Shown here: positions 13,925-23,000 of the stretch, piece after piece
How the letters are laid out: each line of letters opens with the position of its first letter
Numbering within the stretch: the first letter of the stretch is position 1
Assembly: GCA_017470485.1 (NCBI GenBank)
Contig: JAFUYQ010000024.1
Location: forward strand, 1-36,048
Direction: 5' to 3'
Source: Synergistaceae bacterium
Lineage (GTDB): Bacteria; Synergistota; Synergistia; Synergistales; Aminobacteriaceae
DNA length: 36,048 nt
Notes under the pieces: model-generated
Database searches by the model: none
What the model saw: the letters and a program-made list of their open reading frames with translations, nothing else
Told to the model about the DNA's origin: nothing
Translations under genes and position numbers: made by a program

Positions 13925-13963
13925 TAATCGTTCCAAATTAATTAAGGGGTGAAAAATTACATT

Positions 13964-14680
13964 ATGCCGGAAAAAAATATAGCTGATACGATTCAATCCA
14001 TGCTGGAAAAGAACAAAGGCTTCATGACGGTGAAAAAGGTTGCCGTACTCTTGGGTACAGCAGGAAGACGCTCTCTTGGAATCGAACTCACTGACAGCGG
14101 AAGAGAAATCCGAAATAAAATTGAGAAGTCATCAGAAGGGCGGTTCATCTTCAGAAATAAGGGGAGACATGTATACATCTTAATTCCCTGCGAGCCTTAT
14201 GAACTTGTCCTGAGTCTGCTTTCAGAAACGAAAGCCTTTGACGGAAGAACATCAGGAGGTCTTCCCTTCACAAAATCCGAATTTGCAGCAATGCTCAACG
14301 AACTTGCTGATGAAGGGAAAGTAAAAATCATTCTCAGTGATGCCTTATTGCCCAGAATTTTCAAGGTCAGCACTACCGTTAAAAATGAAACTCCGCGAGA
14401 CGAGCCGGATCTTTCAGGAGGCAATTACACTCGTGAAATTTTCAGGGAGGCTTTCAATTCTCTTGATGAAGGAAAAATCTTCGTGAGAATCCCTGACCTC
14501 AGAAGAAAACTTAACTGGCCGCGCGAAGTCTTTGACGCTTTTATTAAAGACCTCAGGAATGACGGGACTATAGGCGTATATATGGCTGACGAGTCAACAA
14601 TGACGGACGATGAGATTCATGACTGCTTCACTGACGAAAACAATTTCAGAATGGGAACGGTAATCTGGAATGCAAGATAA
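13964..14680 (+). CDS. Winged-helix-like protein, first gene of an ATPase/nuclease unit
   Basis: No family recognised. The 238 residues appear to contain three winged-helix-like units: about 1-72 (KNKGFMTVKKVAVLLG..., ending in strand-turn-strand GRFIFRNKGRHVYILIP), about 75-135 (TKSEFAAMLNELADEGKVKIIL), and about 153-238 (IPDLRRKLNWPREVFDAFIKDLRNDGTIGVYM). The repeated helix-helix-short-hairpin pattern and basic charge suggest DNA binding, by inference only. I prefer the ATG at 13964; the GTG at 13949 overlaps the only ribosome-site candidate (AAGGGG). Its last 11 bases overlap the ATPase gene, which is strong evidence for a joint product. Likely roles are DNA recognition for the complex or control of its own operon. 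Confidence 0.6.
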   Translation: MPEKNIADTIQSMLEKNKGFMTVKKVAVLLGTAGRRSLGIELTDSGREIRNKIEKSSEGRFIFRNKGRHVYILIPCEPYELVLSLLSETKAFDGRTSGGLPFTKSEFAAMLNELADEGKVKIILSDALLPRIFKVSTTVKNETPRDEPDLSGGNYTREIFREAFNSLDEGKIFVRIPDLRRKLNWPREVFDAFIKDLRNDGTIGVYMADESTMTDDEIHDCFTDENNFRMGTVIWNAR

Positions 14681-16571
14681 TGAATTGATACTTGAGCAGC
14701 TTCGGAAAAATAATCCCTTTGCGTCCTCGTATTCTCCTATGCCGTTCGAGAATATGACTCCCGACATTGCACAGTTGAACCGTGATGCCTCTGAGGAAAT
14801 TGAACAGCTCATAAGGCACAAGAGGCGCGAACCTAACGTTCCTTTAGCCGGATTAATCTTCGGTGCCGCAGGAATAGGCAAAACTCACATGATGACCAGA
14901 ATTTTGCGGAAGCTGAGACGTAACTCATGGCCTGCGATTTTCGTTACGATAAGGGCGTTCACTAACCCTAAAAGAGTAATGCACGAGCTTTTCTCGGAGA
15001 TTCTGATCTGCCTCAACAAGCAGCACAGCGGAGGACGTTCGCAGTTCGATGTTATCACCGAAGGAATGATGACCGCTTACAACGAGAACAGAAAATCAGA
15101 CGGTTTCTCAAACATCAGCTCGATTGACCCAAAAATTTACCTGAGACGCGATATGCCCGGAATCGACAAGAATTTTCTGAAGTGCCTCCTTTTATGTTTT
15201 GACTCAAAGAATGAGGCTGAGAAGTTCGAGATTACCGAATGGCTCAGAGAAGGGCTTGACGATGAGGACTCCAGCAGACTGGGACTGCCGGTCAGGGATA
15301 TAAATCTTATGGACGATGCTGAATGCGAACGTTCCGCGAAAAATCTGCTGACCTCGTTGGGAATCGTGCTTTCTTACGCTCACATACCGATGATAATCTG
15401 CTTCGATGAACTCGACTCCATAAGGGACAGGGAACTCATAGAGGCTTGGGGCGATACAGTAGGGTTCATAATCAATCATCTGAACGGCATACTTCCGTTA
15501 TGTTTCGTGAAGTCCGAGACTTGGGAGACATTCAAACCAGTGCTAAACCTCTCAATGCTCCAGCGTCTCCGAAACAATACAATCATAATGAACGGAACAT
15601 GTTCACCGGCATTGGCGCGTCAGATAATTCATGACAGGATAGCTTATGCTTTCAGCGATGATGCAGAAGAGAAATACCAGTGGCTTATCTCAAGAATGGG
15701 CAGTGTCTTAACGCCCGGATTATCCCCTAGAATGGTCATTGAACTCGCCAACAAAGCACTGAAAACCAACTTCACCCCTAAAAATTTCGTGAAGGAAGTC
15801 TATGACGGGGAATACAAGAAAATTCAGGCCGAACCTAAAGCATGGCCGCCGAACTCTGACCAGCTTTCACTCGCGCTTGAAGTCTGGCTTTCATCGCTTA
15901 AGGGCTTTACGCTGAAGAAGGGCTACGGAAAATACATCAAGTTTCTCGGCTCTCACGGAAGCAGGAATTTCGCGTTCATAATCTCAACGGCTAAGAACCA
16001 TTTAACTGTCAGCGCGGCACTGAAAGAAGGAATTTCATTCATGAAGGAAGTCCCCGAAAGCCAGTGCTTCTACATCACTGAGGCCGGAATTCATAAAACA
16101 AGCTGGAAACAGGCTAATGAAGCTCTGCGCTCATTCACCGAACACGGCGGAACGGCATTAATTCTCGACAATGAAAAGCGCGTTTCATGGTATGCCCTCA
16201 CAGCCTTAATCAACAGAGTCGATAACGGCGATGTTAATGTTTACTCGTCCTCAAAACCAAGACCGGCTTCACGCGATGACATCAGGGATTTTGTCCGTAC
16301 TCTAAGGCTCATAGAGGCTGACCCTTTGAAATCACAATACACTCCTTCTGCTGTTGACGACCAGAAAGTTTTGGACACGCTGAAGGAATTAATAGTCTCA
16401 TCGCCGATGAAAATTCTTTCAATCAATAAGGCACTTGATTTCTTATCACAGCGCGGAATTAAATCGGACAGAAACGAACTCACAGACTTCGTGAAGAAGA
16501 ATGCAATTCTTTTCAAGACGTTCAAATCGAAGAATGATATTCTGATTACGCTCAATGATGAGAAGAAATAA
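14670..16571 (+). CDS. AAA/KAP-ORC-like ATPase with C-terminal accessory region
   Basis: A 633-residue P-loop ATPase. Walker A is GAAGIGKT at 65-72 and Walker B is MIICFDELD at 241-249. A likely sensor/arginine region follows (LCFVKSETWETF 278-289, QRLRNNTIIMNG 298-309). The N-terminal FEN-x-x-x-D entry, KT-H-M and long helical insert (about 115-225) resemble ORC/Cdc6-like and BREX-type DNA-associated ATPases; I cannot place it in a named family. From about 375 on is a second region with an alpha/beta block (NFAFIISTAKNHLTV, 436-450; GGTALILDN, around 490), a linker and a final winged-helix-like segment (about 570-633). It overlaps the upstream gene by 11 bases and shares TAATG with the nuclease gene, so all three are made together. 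The probable role is to power a DNA-processing complex. Confidence 0.7.
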   Translation: MQDNELILEQLRKNNPFASSYSPMPFENMTPDIAQLNRDASEEIEQLIRHKRREPNVPLAGLIFGAAGIGKTHMMTRILRKLRRNSWPAIFVTIRAFTNPKRVMHELFSEILICLNKQHSGGRSQFDVITEGMMTAYNENRKSDGFSNISSIDPKIYLRRDMPGIDKNFLKCLLLCFDSKNEAEKFEITEWLREGLDDEDSSRLGLPVRDINLMDDAECERSAKNLLTSLGIVLSYAHIPMIICFDELDSIRDRELIEAWGDTVGFIINHLNGILPLCFVKSETWETFKPVLNLSMLQRLRNNTIIMNGTCSPALARQIIHDRIAYAFSDDAEEKYQWLISRMGSVLTPGLSPRMVIELANKALKTNFTPKNFVKEVYDGEYKKIQAEPKAWPPNSDQLSLALEVWLSSLKGFTLKKGYGKYIKFLGSHGSRNFAFIISTAKNHLTVSAALKEGISFMKEVPESQCFYITEAGIHKTSWKQANEALRSFTEHGGTALILDNEKRVSWYALTALINRVDNGDVNVYSSSKPRPASRDDIRDFVRTLRLIEADPLKSQYTPSAVDDQKVLDTLKELIVSSPMKILSINKALDFLSQRGIKSDRNELTDFVKKNAILFKTFKSKNDILITLNDEKK

Positions 16572-17431
16572 TGTCCGTTAATATCTTCACCACTGTTAGC
16601 GATTCTGCTCTCTGCCAGAAATGCCCGGCACTGTTGGCCTACAAGATTCACAGAGGCTTCAGGAACGCTTGGAGAATAGGCATAAAAGGGAATGGAGCTG
16701 CTTACGGTACAATCTTTCACAAGAAAATCGCCCGTGTATTTTTCGAGGCGGCCTCCAAACCTTCGGGCAGTCTTTACAGGAAAATAAAGCGTTCACTTTT
16801 GGGAGCGACAACGCTTGAGTCAGTGATACGTGAAGATATATTCTTACCTTTGCTGGCGGCTAAATCAGAATCATTCACATCAGAACAAATTACAGCAATG
16901 GCCGAAGGTATAAGCGTCTGGGTGAAAGCTATGTCCGAATTTTTTGCGCTCATTCCGTCATTGTCCGAAGCTCCTGATAAAGTTATGCCGATGGTCTTCA
17001 TTAAGCCCGAACAGAAATTACAGGCTGTTTATGAGTATCCTTCAGGCGGAGGGACATTAACAGTTACGGGGTGCTATGACGCTTTACTGTTTAATCCTGA
17101 CAGGGGCGAGGCTAGATTGTTCGAGTTCAAGAGCTATATGAAAAGCGATATTTCAGTTCCGTTGTCGCAGAGTTTGATTTACGCGTGGCTTATACGCGAA
17201 CATACAGGAATAACCCCTTCAGTTGAGATAATATACTTGAGCGACATCGGGAAAAAAACTGATGTTTTCGGAGCGTCGAGCGTTGACGGAATGATAGAGG
17301 CAGGACTGCCGGAATTGTTCAGGTCAGTTTTTGAGGTAATAGCTTTGAGGAATGTGCCGGAATTTCAGAGGGATTTGAATTTGTGCAGGCAATGCCCGTT
17401 TAATGCAAGGTGCGGAAAGGACTGGAGATGA
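16571..17431 (+). CDS. Cas4/RecB-like PD-(D/E)XK nuclease with Fe-S cluster cysteines
   Basis: A 286-residue nuclease of the RecB/Cas4 group. Core residues are His50 in GTIFHKK, Asp170 in GCYDALLF, Glu185-x-Lys187 in LFEFKSY, and Gln200 with Tyr204 in LSQSLIYAW, the usual H-D-ExK-QxxxY series. Cys15/Cys18 near the start (ALCQKCPALL) and Cys272, Cys275 and Cys281 near the end (CRQCPFNARC) give the one-plus-three cysteine layout that holds a 4Fe-4S cluster in Cas4 and AddB. All residues for activity are present. There is no helicase domain, and no cas1, cas2 or CRISPR array in the window, so it is not a CRISPR Cas4 here. It is made with the ATPase (1-base overlap), which probably supplies motor function. 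The next gene, a pseudopilin, starts only 4 bases later. Confidence 0.82.
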   Translation: MSVNIFTTVSDSALCQKCPALLAYKIHRGFRNAWRIGIKGNGAAYGTIFHKKIARVFFEAASKPSGSLYRKIKRSLLGATTLESVIREDIFLPLLAAKSESFTSEQITAMAEGISVWVKAMSEFFALIPSLSEAPDKVMPMVFIKPEQKLQAVYEYPSGGGTLTVTGCYDALLFNPDRGEARLFEFKSYMKSDISVPLSQSLIYAWLIREHTGITPSVEIIYLSDIGKKTDVFGASSVDGMIEAGLPELFRSVFEVIALRNVPEFQRDLNLCRQCPFNARCGKDWR

Positions 17432-17435
17432 AGTA

Positions 17436-18077
17436 ATGACGAAAAGAAACGGTATTTCACTGGTTAATGTTATGGTGTTCATGCTTTTTGCAGCTATGGT
17501 TACGGCTCAGGTGTTTTTCTTTATGAGTTCGTCTATGGATTCGATCGGCGAGGAAAGAGAAATTATGATGTACAGGCTGAGGCTTGATACTCTTGTCGAG
17601 GAAGCGAGGGAGAAACTGAAAGCCACCGCTTTAAGTAAAAACAATCCATCAGCAACTTACGAAACGTTCTACGCAAACACAAAAACAAGCTGGCAGCCTG
17701 AGAATAATGAGAAATGGGAAGAATATAATTGCCATGTCGCTATTCATGATTTGAACTACAAGTTTGATTCATCGTTAGCTGTAGAGCGCAATGGCAAATG
17801 GAAAGAACAAAGCGGCTCGAAGATGTACAAAAAAGTTTTTGCGGCCATGCCTCCAGATAAAAAGCCTGAACTTGATGAGGATAATAATCCCGTACGTGAT
17901 GAAGACGGAAAAATCAAATACACCGATGATATACAAAACAGGTACTACCTCATCAGGGCATACGCTGACCTCCCCCAGAAATTCTACGGCCAGCACTTAA
18001 TGTATCAGGTACTCGTCAGACGCAACGAGGATACTCACGAAGTAGAGACTCTCTCATTTCAGGAGGTATGGTTCTGA
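17436..18077 (+). CDS. Minor pseudopilin-like protein (GspK/PilX-like N-terminus)
   Basis: The ATG at 17436 has GGAG 9-12 bases upstream and lies 4 bases after the nuclease stop. Residues 1-30 form a type III signal (MTKRNG, cleavage expected after Gly6) followed by a hydrophobic helix (ISLVNVMVFMLFAAMVTAQV). The position normally held by Glu at +5 of the mature protein is Asn, as can occur in the tip-type minor pilins GspK and PilX. The rest (30-213) is a polar domain with no family I recognise, ending in NEDTHEVETLSFQEVWF. It shares TGATG with the next gene. It probably primes or caps a pseudopilus assembled by a machine encoded elsewhere. Confidence 0.65.
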   Translation: MTKRNGISLVNVMVFMLFAAMVTAQVFFFMSSSMDSIGEEREIMMYRLRLDTLVEEAREKLKATALSKNNPSATYETFYANTKTSWQPENNEKWEEYNCHVAIHDLNYKFDSSLAVERNGKWKEQSGSKMYKKVFAAMPPDKKPELDEDNNPVRDEDGKIKYTDDIQNRYYLIRAYADLPQKFYGQHLMYQVLVRRNEDTHEVETLSFQEVWF

Positions 18078-19489
18078 TGGCATTCGGCGCAGGTAAAAAA
18101 ATCGTCCAGAAAAATTATTCCGGCCTCGCAATTCATGATGACTTCCTTCACTTCATAGAGCTTGACGAACACAATGAAGTCGCCCGTAAAGCCTCCGCCG
18201 CTCTCCCTGACGGCTGTGTTGTGAACGGCTCAATTAAGGATTTCCACCTCCTTGAGGAGGGCTTCAAATCACTTCAGAAAAAAACAGGCAAGCTCCGTCA
18301 GCCCGTTACAATAGGACTTCCAGCCGGCGACACTATCATCAGAAGACCGATTACCTTCCCCAAAATGAGCATTGAGGACATAAGAAGCACTATAGATCTT
18401 AACTTCGAGGAATATTTCACATCAAGAACTGATACTATCTTCGATGCCGCCATCATTAAAACACCTTCTGAATCAGACGATAAAGTTTCAGTGCTGGCCG
18501 CTACCGCAAAAAAATCACTGGTCGATAAAATCCTTGAGACTGCCAAAAAAGCTGATATTCCTGCCGGAGCCGTTGAGCCCATGAATTTCGCAATGCTCCG
18601 CGCAATCCCTGACATTAAAGAAGGATTATGCCTTTTCGCCGATAAACATAACATCATAGCTACATGGGAAGGTTTCGGAATATTCTTCAGAACGGTGAAC
18701 AGCCTCAACAACTTTCAGGATATTCTCAACACAATACAGTTCATCGGCTCTCAGTACAGGAATGTTCAGGTTTACAAGATAGCTCTTGCAGGAGTCGATT
18801 TCCAGCTCGATGATGACGCAGGGATAATCAGGATTGAAGATCCTTATTATGCTGCTTTCGGACTTGCTGTCAGGGAAGGACATGAATACGGGCTGGATCT
18901 CAGACCGTCCGAGTACATAGAGCTTGAGCGGAGACGTTACTCATTCAATCCCAACAGGCTGATTTTATGGGGGCTTCTCGCAGGATTTCTAATGACATCA
19001 GCAGGTACTATATTTTATGCTTTCATGACCATTCACAAACTGAGCGGAGAAATTGAGGGCATGAGAGACAATGTCAGCGAAATGACAATCAGGAGACATG
19101 CGCTTGAACAGGCTAACTCACAGCTTGAGAATCAGAGGAGGCATACCGAGAAGATACTTGATTTCCTGAAGGGGGATATTCCTGTTCTCGAAATTCTGAA
19201 CGCCCTTGAAGTAAATCAGACTAACGGAATAAAATACGATAATGCTGATTTCACAATCGGGCCGCTCGGAGGAGTAAATGTGGTTGTTGACGGGAAAGCT
19301 AAGAGCGACAAGGATATTATCACGATGACAGAGGGCTTGAAGGAAGGAGGATTATTCGACAGCGTAATGCTTCCGGTTTCGCAGAAAGACCAGTTACAGC
19401 GGAAAGTCTTCAAGCTGGTACTGAGGGTAAAAGATGTTATGGCAATCGTTAATAATGCTGCTAGAGGAGGTTCGGCACATGGGAAATAA
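18077..19489 (+). CDS. PilM/PilN- or GspL-like assembly protein
   Basis: The start at 18077 has AGGAGGT 9 bases upstream; the ATG at 18068 would leave no spacing. Residues 1-285 form an actin-like cytoplasmic domain of the PilM/GspL type (KNYSGLAIHDDFLHFIEL, VTIGLPAGDTIIRRPITFP, AVEPMNFAMLRA). One membrane helix follows (about 294-317). A periplasmic coiled-coil plus small alpha/beta domain of the PilN/GspL type ends the protein. In type IV pili PilM and PilN are usually separate; a single chain is the GspL arrangement. It would link cytoplasmic motor components to the pseudopilus platform. GspE, GspF and the secretin are not in the window, so the operon encodes only part of the machine. It lies between two pseudopilin genes with 1-base and 11-base overlaps. 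Confidence 0.75.
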   Translation: MAFGAGKKIVQKNYSGLAIHDDFLHFIELDEHNEVARKASAALPDGCVVNGSIKDFHLLEEGFKSLQKKTGKLRQPVTIGLPAGDTIIRRPITFPKMSIEDIRSTIDLNFEEYFTSRTDTIFDAAIIKTPSESDDKVSVLAATAKKSLVDKILETAKKADIPAGAVEPMNFAMLRAIPDIKEGLCLFADKHNIIATWEGFGIFFRTVNSLNNFQDILNTIQFIGSQYRNVQVYKIALAGVDFQLDDDAGIIRIEDPYYAAFGLAVREGHEYGLDLRPSEYIELERRRYSFNPNRLILWGLLAGFLMTSAGTIFYAFMTIHKLSGEIEGMRDNVSEMTIRRHALEQANSQLENQRRHTEKILDFLKGDIPVLEILNALEVNQTNGIKYDNADFTIGPLGGVNVVVDGKAKSDKDIITMTEGLKEGGLFDSVMLPVSQKDQLQRKVFKLVLRVKDVMAIVNNAARGGSAHGK

Positions 19490-19925
19490 AATTAGGAGAA
19501 GGGGATTCAGTCTTGTTGAAATTTTAATGGTTATTCTTGTCATGGGCGTAATTGCTGCGATAATCACAATCTCTCCGAATGTCGCCAAGCAGTCCGCAAA
19601 GAGTGAAGCGGAAAGGGTAGTGGCGTATATTTACCGCCTCATGCAGAAAGCAGACAAAACTCACGTGAGCTTTAACATTAACGCTGCTGAAGACCACATA
19701 TGGGTAAAGTTTGAAGCTCCAGGAGCTATAGATGATAATTCATTTAAGCCAAGCCCGGGCTGTAAATACGTAGCGAAATTTGACGGCAACCGCACATATA
19801 ATCCATATAAAAAAGTCTTTACTCAAGGCGCAACTATCGAAGTAAATGGTGCTGACGGTGAGACGCTTTATATCAAACTTGCAACAGCTACAGAAGGAAG
19901 AGTAAGAATTACCACAGACCCATAA
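19479..19925 (+). CDS. Type II secretion/type IV pilus pseudopilin (GspH/FimT-like)
   Basis: The ATG at 19479 has GGAGG 8 bases upstream; the longer frame has no ribosome site. The 148-residue protein begins MGNKIRRRG|FSLVEILMVILVMG, a classic prepilin signal with cleavage after Gly9, mature Phe1 and the conserved Glu5. The hydrophobic helix runs to about residue 31. The remaining 115 residues form a small globular domain, as in GspH/FimT pseudopilins. It overlaps the PilM-like gene by 11 bases. In FimT-type proteins the globular domain can bind DNA. That would be of interest next to a nuclease module, but nothing in this sequence proves it. Confidence 0.8.
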   Translation: MGNKIRRRGFSLVEILMVILVMGVIAAIITISPNVAKQSAKSEAERVVAYIYRLMQKADKTHVSFNINAAEDHIWVKFEAPGAIDDNSFKPSPGCKYVAKFDGNRTYNPYKKVFTQGATIEVNGADGETLYIKLATATEGRVRITTDP

Positions 19926-19947
19926 AAGTATAGACTTCCTGAAAACG

Positions 19948-19984
19948 TCCGTTTAGTTTTTGAAGATTCAGACTAGCGGATTTT
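19948..19984 (+). terminator. Possible weak terminator after the pseudopilin operon
   Basis: TCCGTTTAGT (19948-19957) pairs imperfectly with ACTAGCGGA (19972-19980), with one bulge, and TTTT follows. It is the only hairpin before the next gene. Confidence 0.4.
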
Positions 19985-19988
19985 AGAA

Positions 19989-19994
19989 TATAAT
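19989..19994 (+). promoter_or_regulatory. Putative -10 box of the AsmA-like gene
   Basis: TATAAT, 40 bases before the GTG start and just past the preceding hairpin. The closest -35 match is at the wrong spacing. Confidence 0.35.
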
Positions 19995-20034
19995 AAGTGA
20001 AATTTACGATATGTTCGGGAAGTGAATTTTTACC

Positions 20035-23000
20035 GTGCGTTTTATAGGTTCGCTCATAAAATATTTTATATATCTCTCACTCGTTCTCATTGCCGCAGGT
20101 GCGGCACTTTTCTGGTTCGACACAGGCTCATGGCTGGTTCACCCTATCGCTGAAAGAGCCGCTAATTTCTTCCTTCACCCCATGAAACTCGAAATCGAAA
20201 ACCTTGACGGCTCCATCAGAAACGGTTACTCAGTTGACGGATTAAGATTAATTTCCGGCGATGATGATTTCCTAACTCTCAATCATTTTTCCGTCAGCCC
20301 TGACTGGGATTTAGTCCTCTCAGGAATGGACGGCCTGCCCTTCATTAAATCGCTGAATCTTCAGGGCCTCAGTTCGGATCTCGATAAGGTCATGAAGATA
20401 GCCGCCCTATTTCCCCCGTCCGAAGAAAGTCAAGACTCGTCCCCGTCAGATTTTGAACTCCGTCTCAATCCCTCAAACATCTCCATAAAAGATATTTGGT
20501 TCGGAACTCCTTATGCCAATCTCAAACTTGACGCTCTTACCCTCAATGAGGCAGGAAAATTTATTCTTGACGCGAAATTAATCTCTCATGACAAAATTCT
20601 TCCCCTCAAAGCTGATGCCAATCTCAACCTCTCAGCTCTCGAAATAATTTCCTCAAACCTCGTCATCGGCTCAAAAGGTACAGGCAAACTCATCGGAAAA
20701 ATTCAGCCCTTGAACGCAAAATTATTTCTCACCGCTTTACCGCTTGAGGAGTTCATGAGTTTCGCGCCGTCAGAAATTAAAGCGTCAGGAAGAATTGACG
20801 GGAAATTTACCGCTCAGGACAATGACGGGAACATTGCAGCTTCGGGAGTCGTCTCAATGCCCCGCGCAAACGTCATGGATATTCCGCTGAGTTTCAGACT
20901 GCCTTTCACTTGGAACGGGAAAAACATCTTCACCCTTGACGACGTTTCATTCACAACGAAAGCCGCCGCCTTTAATCTCAGCGTCTCAGGCGATATTGAA
21001 CGCATGAGATTCAATGCCAAAGGCGAGGGGAAAAATATTTCATTGACCGAAATCGGAAGGATTGCCGCACCGGATATAGGCTTGAACGGCGAAGGAGGCC
21101 ATGTAAAATTCGATGTCTCTACTGAACTTACCGACAACATACTTCAGTCATTACTCCAGCGTACAAGAGCGTCAGCCGCCGCCGAAGTACCTTCAGTCTC
21201 GGCAATGGGCATAAAAGCTGCCGAGAACTTAACCGCCAATATTAACCTTACCCCCAACCAGCCCCCTAGAATCGCGATGGGCGGAAAGGCTTTCGGCGGA
21301 AAGATTTTCGCGAGGGGCGAGGCCGAACAGGATTCAGAAGGCAACATTAAGCCTAAAGGCGTTGTGATGTCGATTGTCGGCCTTGACGTTCCGTCAGTAA
21401 TCAGGACGTTCCCCGACATCGCAAAGGTGGTCGGAAAAACTTACGGTAAAATTACCGCCACCGCCCGAATCTCTGACACCCTCAAAGTAACCGGCAAGGT
21501 AACTTCCGACAAACTCAGCGCATACGGAGTAACATTGACTGGGATTAATGCGGAGGCTTTCTACGATCCCGACAGGAACAGAGCCGAACTCCGCGAACTA
21601 AGCGCAAATTTAGCTAAAGGAAAAATCACTGCAAGGGCAAATTCTGATTTAGGTTCTGGAAGATTCACTGCTGCTGCTGACGCTGAGAATCTCGAACTGA
21701 AGAACATTCCCCAGCTGAAGCAGGTTGCAGGTTTATACAGTCTGAGGGCTGACGCTTCAGGAAACTTCAACGACACCAGAACTATAAGGGCTGACGCTTT
21801 ACTCACCGCCAAGAACATGGGCTACACTGGAATGAAACTCGGCAACGCTGAAATACCCGTAACGTTCCGTGATAACGTTCTGACCGTCAGCAATGCAAAT
21901 GCTGAACTTGGCGGAGGCTCGGCAATTCTTAACGCCCTCGTGAATCTCAACGACTCAACATTCAGGGCTGACGCTGACATTCAGGAACTTGAGATGAAAT
22001 TCATTCCGGCCATGAAAGATGTCTCAGGCAAATATTCATTGAAGGCTGACGCTTCAGGGCGTTACACCGACATAAATTCAATTCGTGCCGACGCTAATTT
22101 AACGGCAAGGAACGCAGGATTTTCGGGAATGAATTTCGGGGACATTAATATTCCTGTTACATTGAAGAACAGCGTATTGAACATTCCTAACGCTAAAGCC
22201 TCGCTTCCCGGAGGCAGTCTCGCGCTCAAAGGTACTGCAAATCTCAAGAACACAAGCAATCCGACATTAGACTTCACCGCTTCGACATCAGGCATAAATA
22301 TCGAACAGCTGATGGACGCTTTTAACCTTCAGGATAAATCAATGCCCGTCTCAGGAAGGGTGAAGGGTTCGGCAGTGGTAAAAGGCCCTCTTAATACCGC
22401 CTCGATGACAGCAAACTTCAACGCCGAGAACATCAAGGCCGGAGATATTATGACCTTGAAGAATGCCTCTCTGAACGCGAAGACCGACATGAAAATGTCA
22501 TCGGTCAGCGCGAGACTCAAGGCCGATAATCTGAAAGCTACTGAATTTGCCGACATACCCAGCGCGTTAATCGAGGCTGACGGGAACATGAAGCGAATCA
22601 ACATCAAGAACGTAAACATCAAAGTGAACGGTTCGGAACTCAAAGGCAAAGGCTCAATCACTCCCGATATGAAAAATGTCATGGCCAGCAAAATGGATAT
22701 TAACGCGACACTTAAAGGCTTTGACCTTCGGGCAATGCTCAAGAAATTCATGCAGAAATCGCCTGTTGACGGAGTGATTGACGCAAAAGCAGGTATTAAC
22801 GGCACATTCTCTCAGCCGTCAGTATATGTTCAGTTGACCAGACCGATTCTTTATGAGAAGTCAGAGATTCATGACATTGCTGTAGTTGCGTCTTCCCCGA
22901 ATCCCAATCACTTCAAGATTAACGCTAAGGCACGAATCAATAACTTCAGGCCGGAGTCGGACATCGACATAAAGATTAAGGACGGAATCATCTCGTATGT

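Noticed and set aside
16571..17431. CRISPR-associated Cas4
   Set aside because: The motifs fit the Cas4/RecB group, but there is no cas1, cas2, effector or repeat array in the window.
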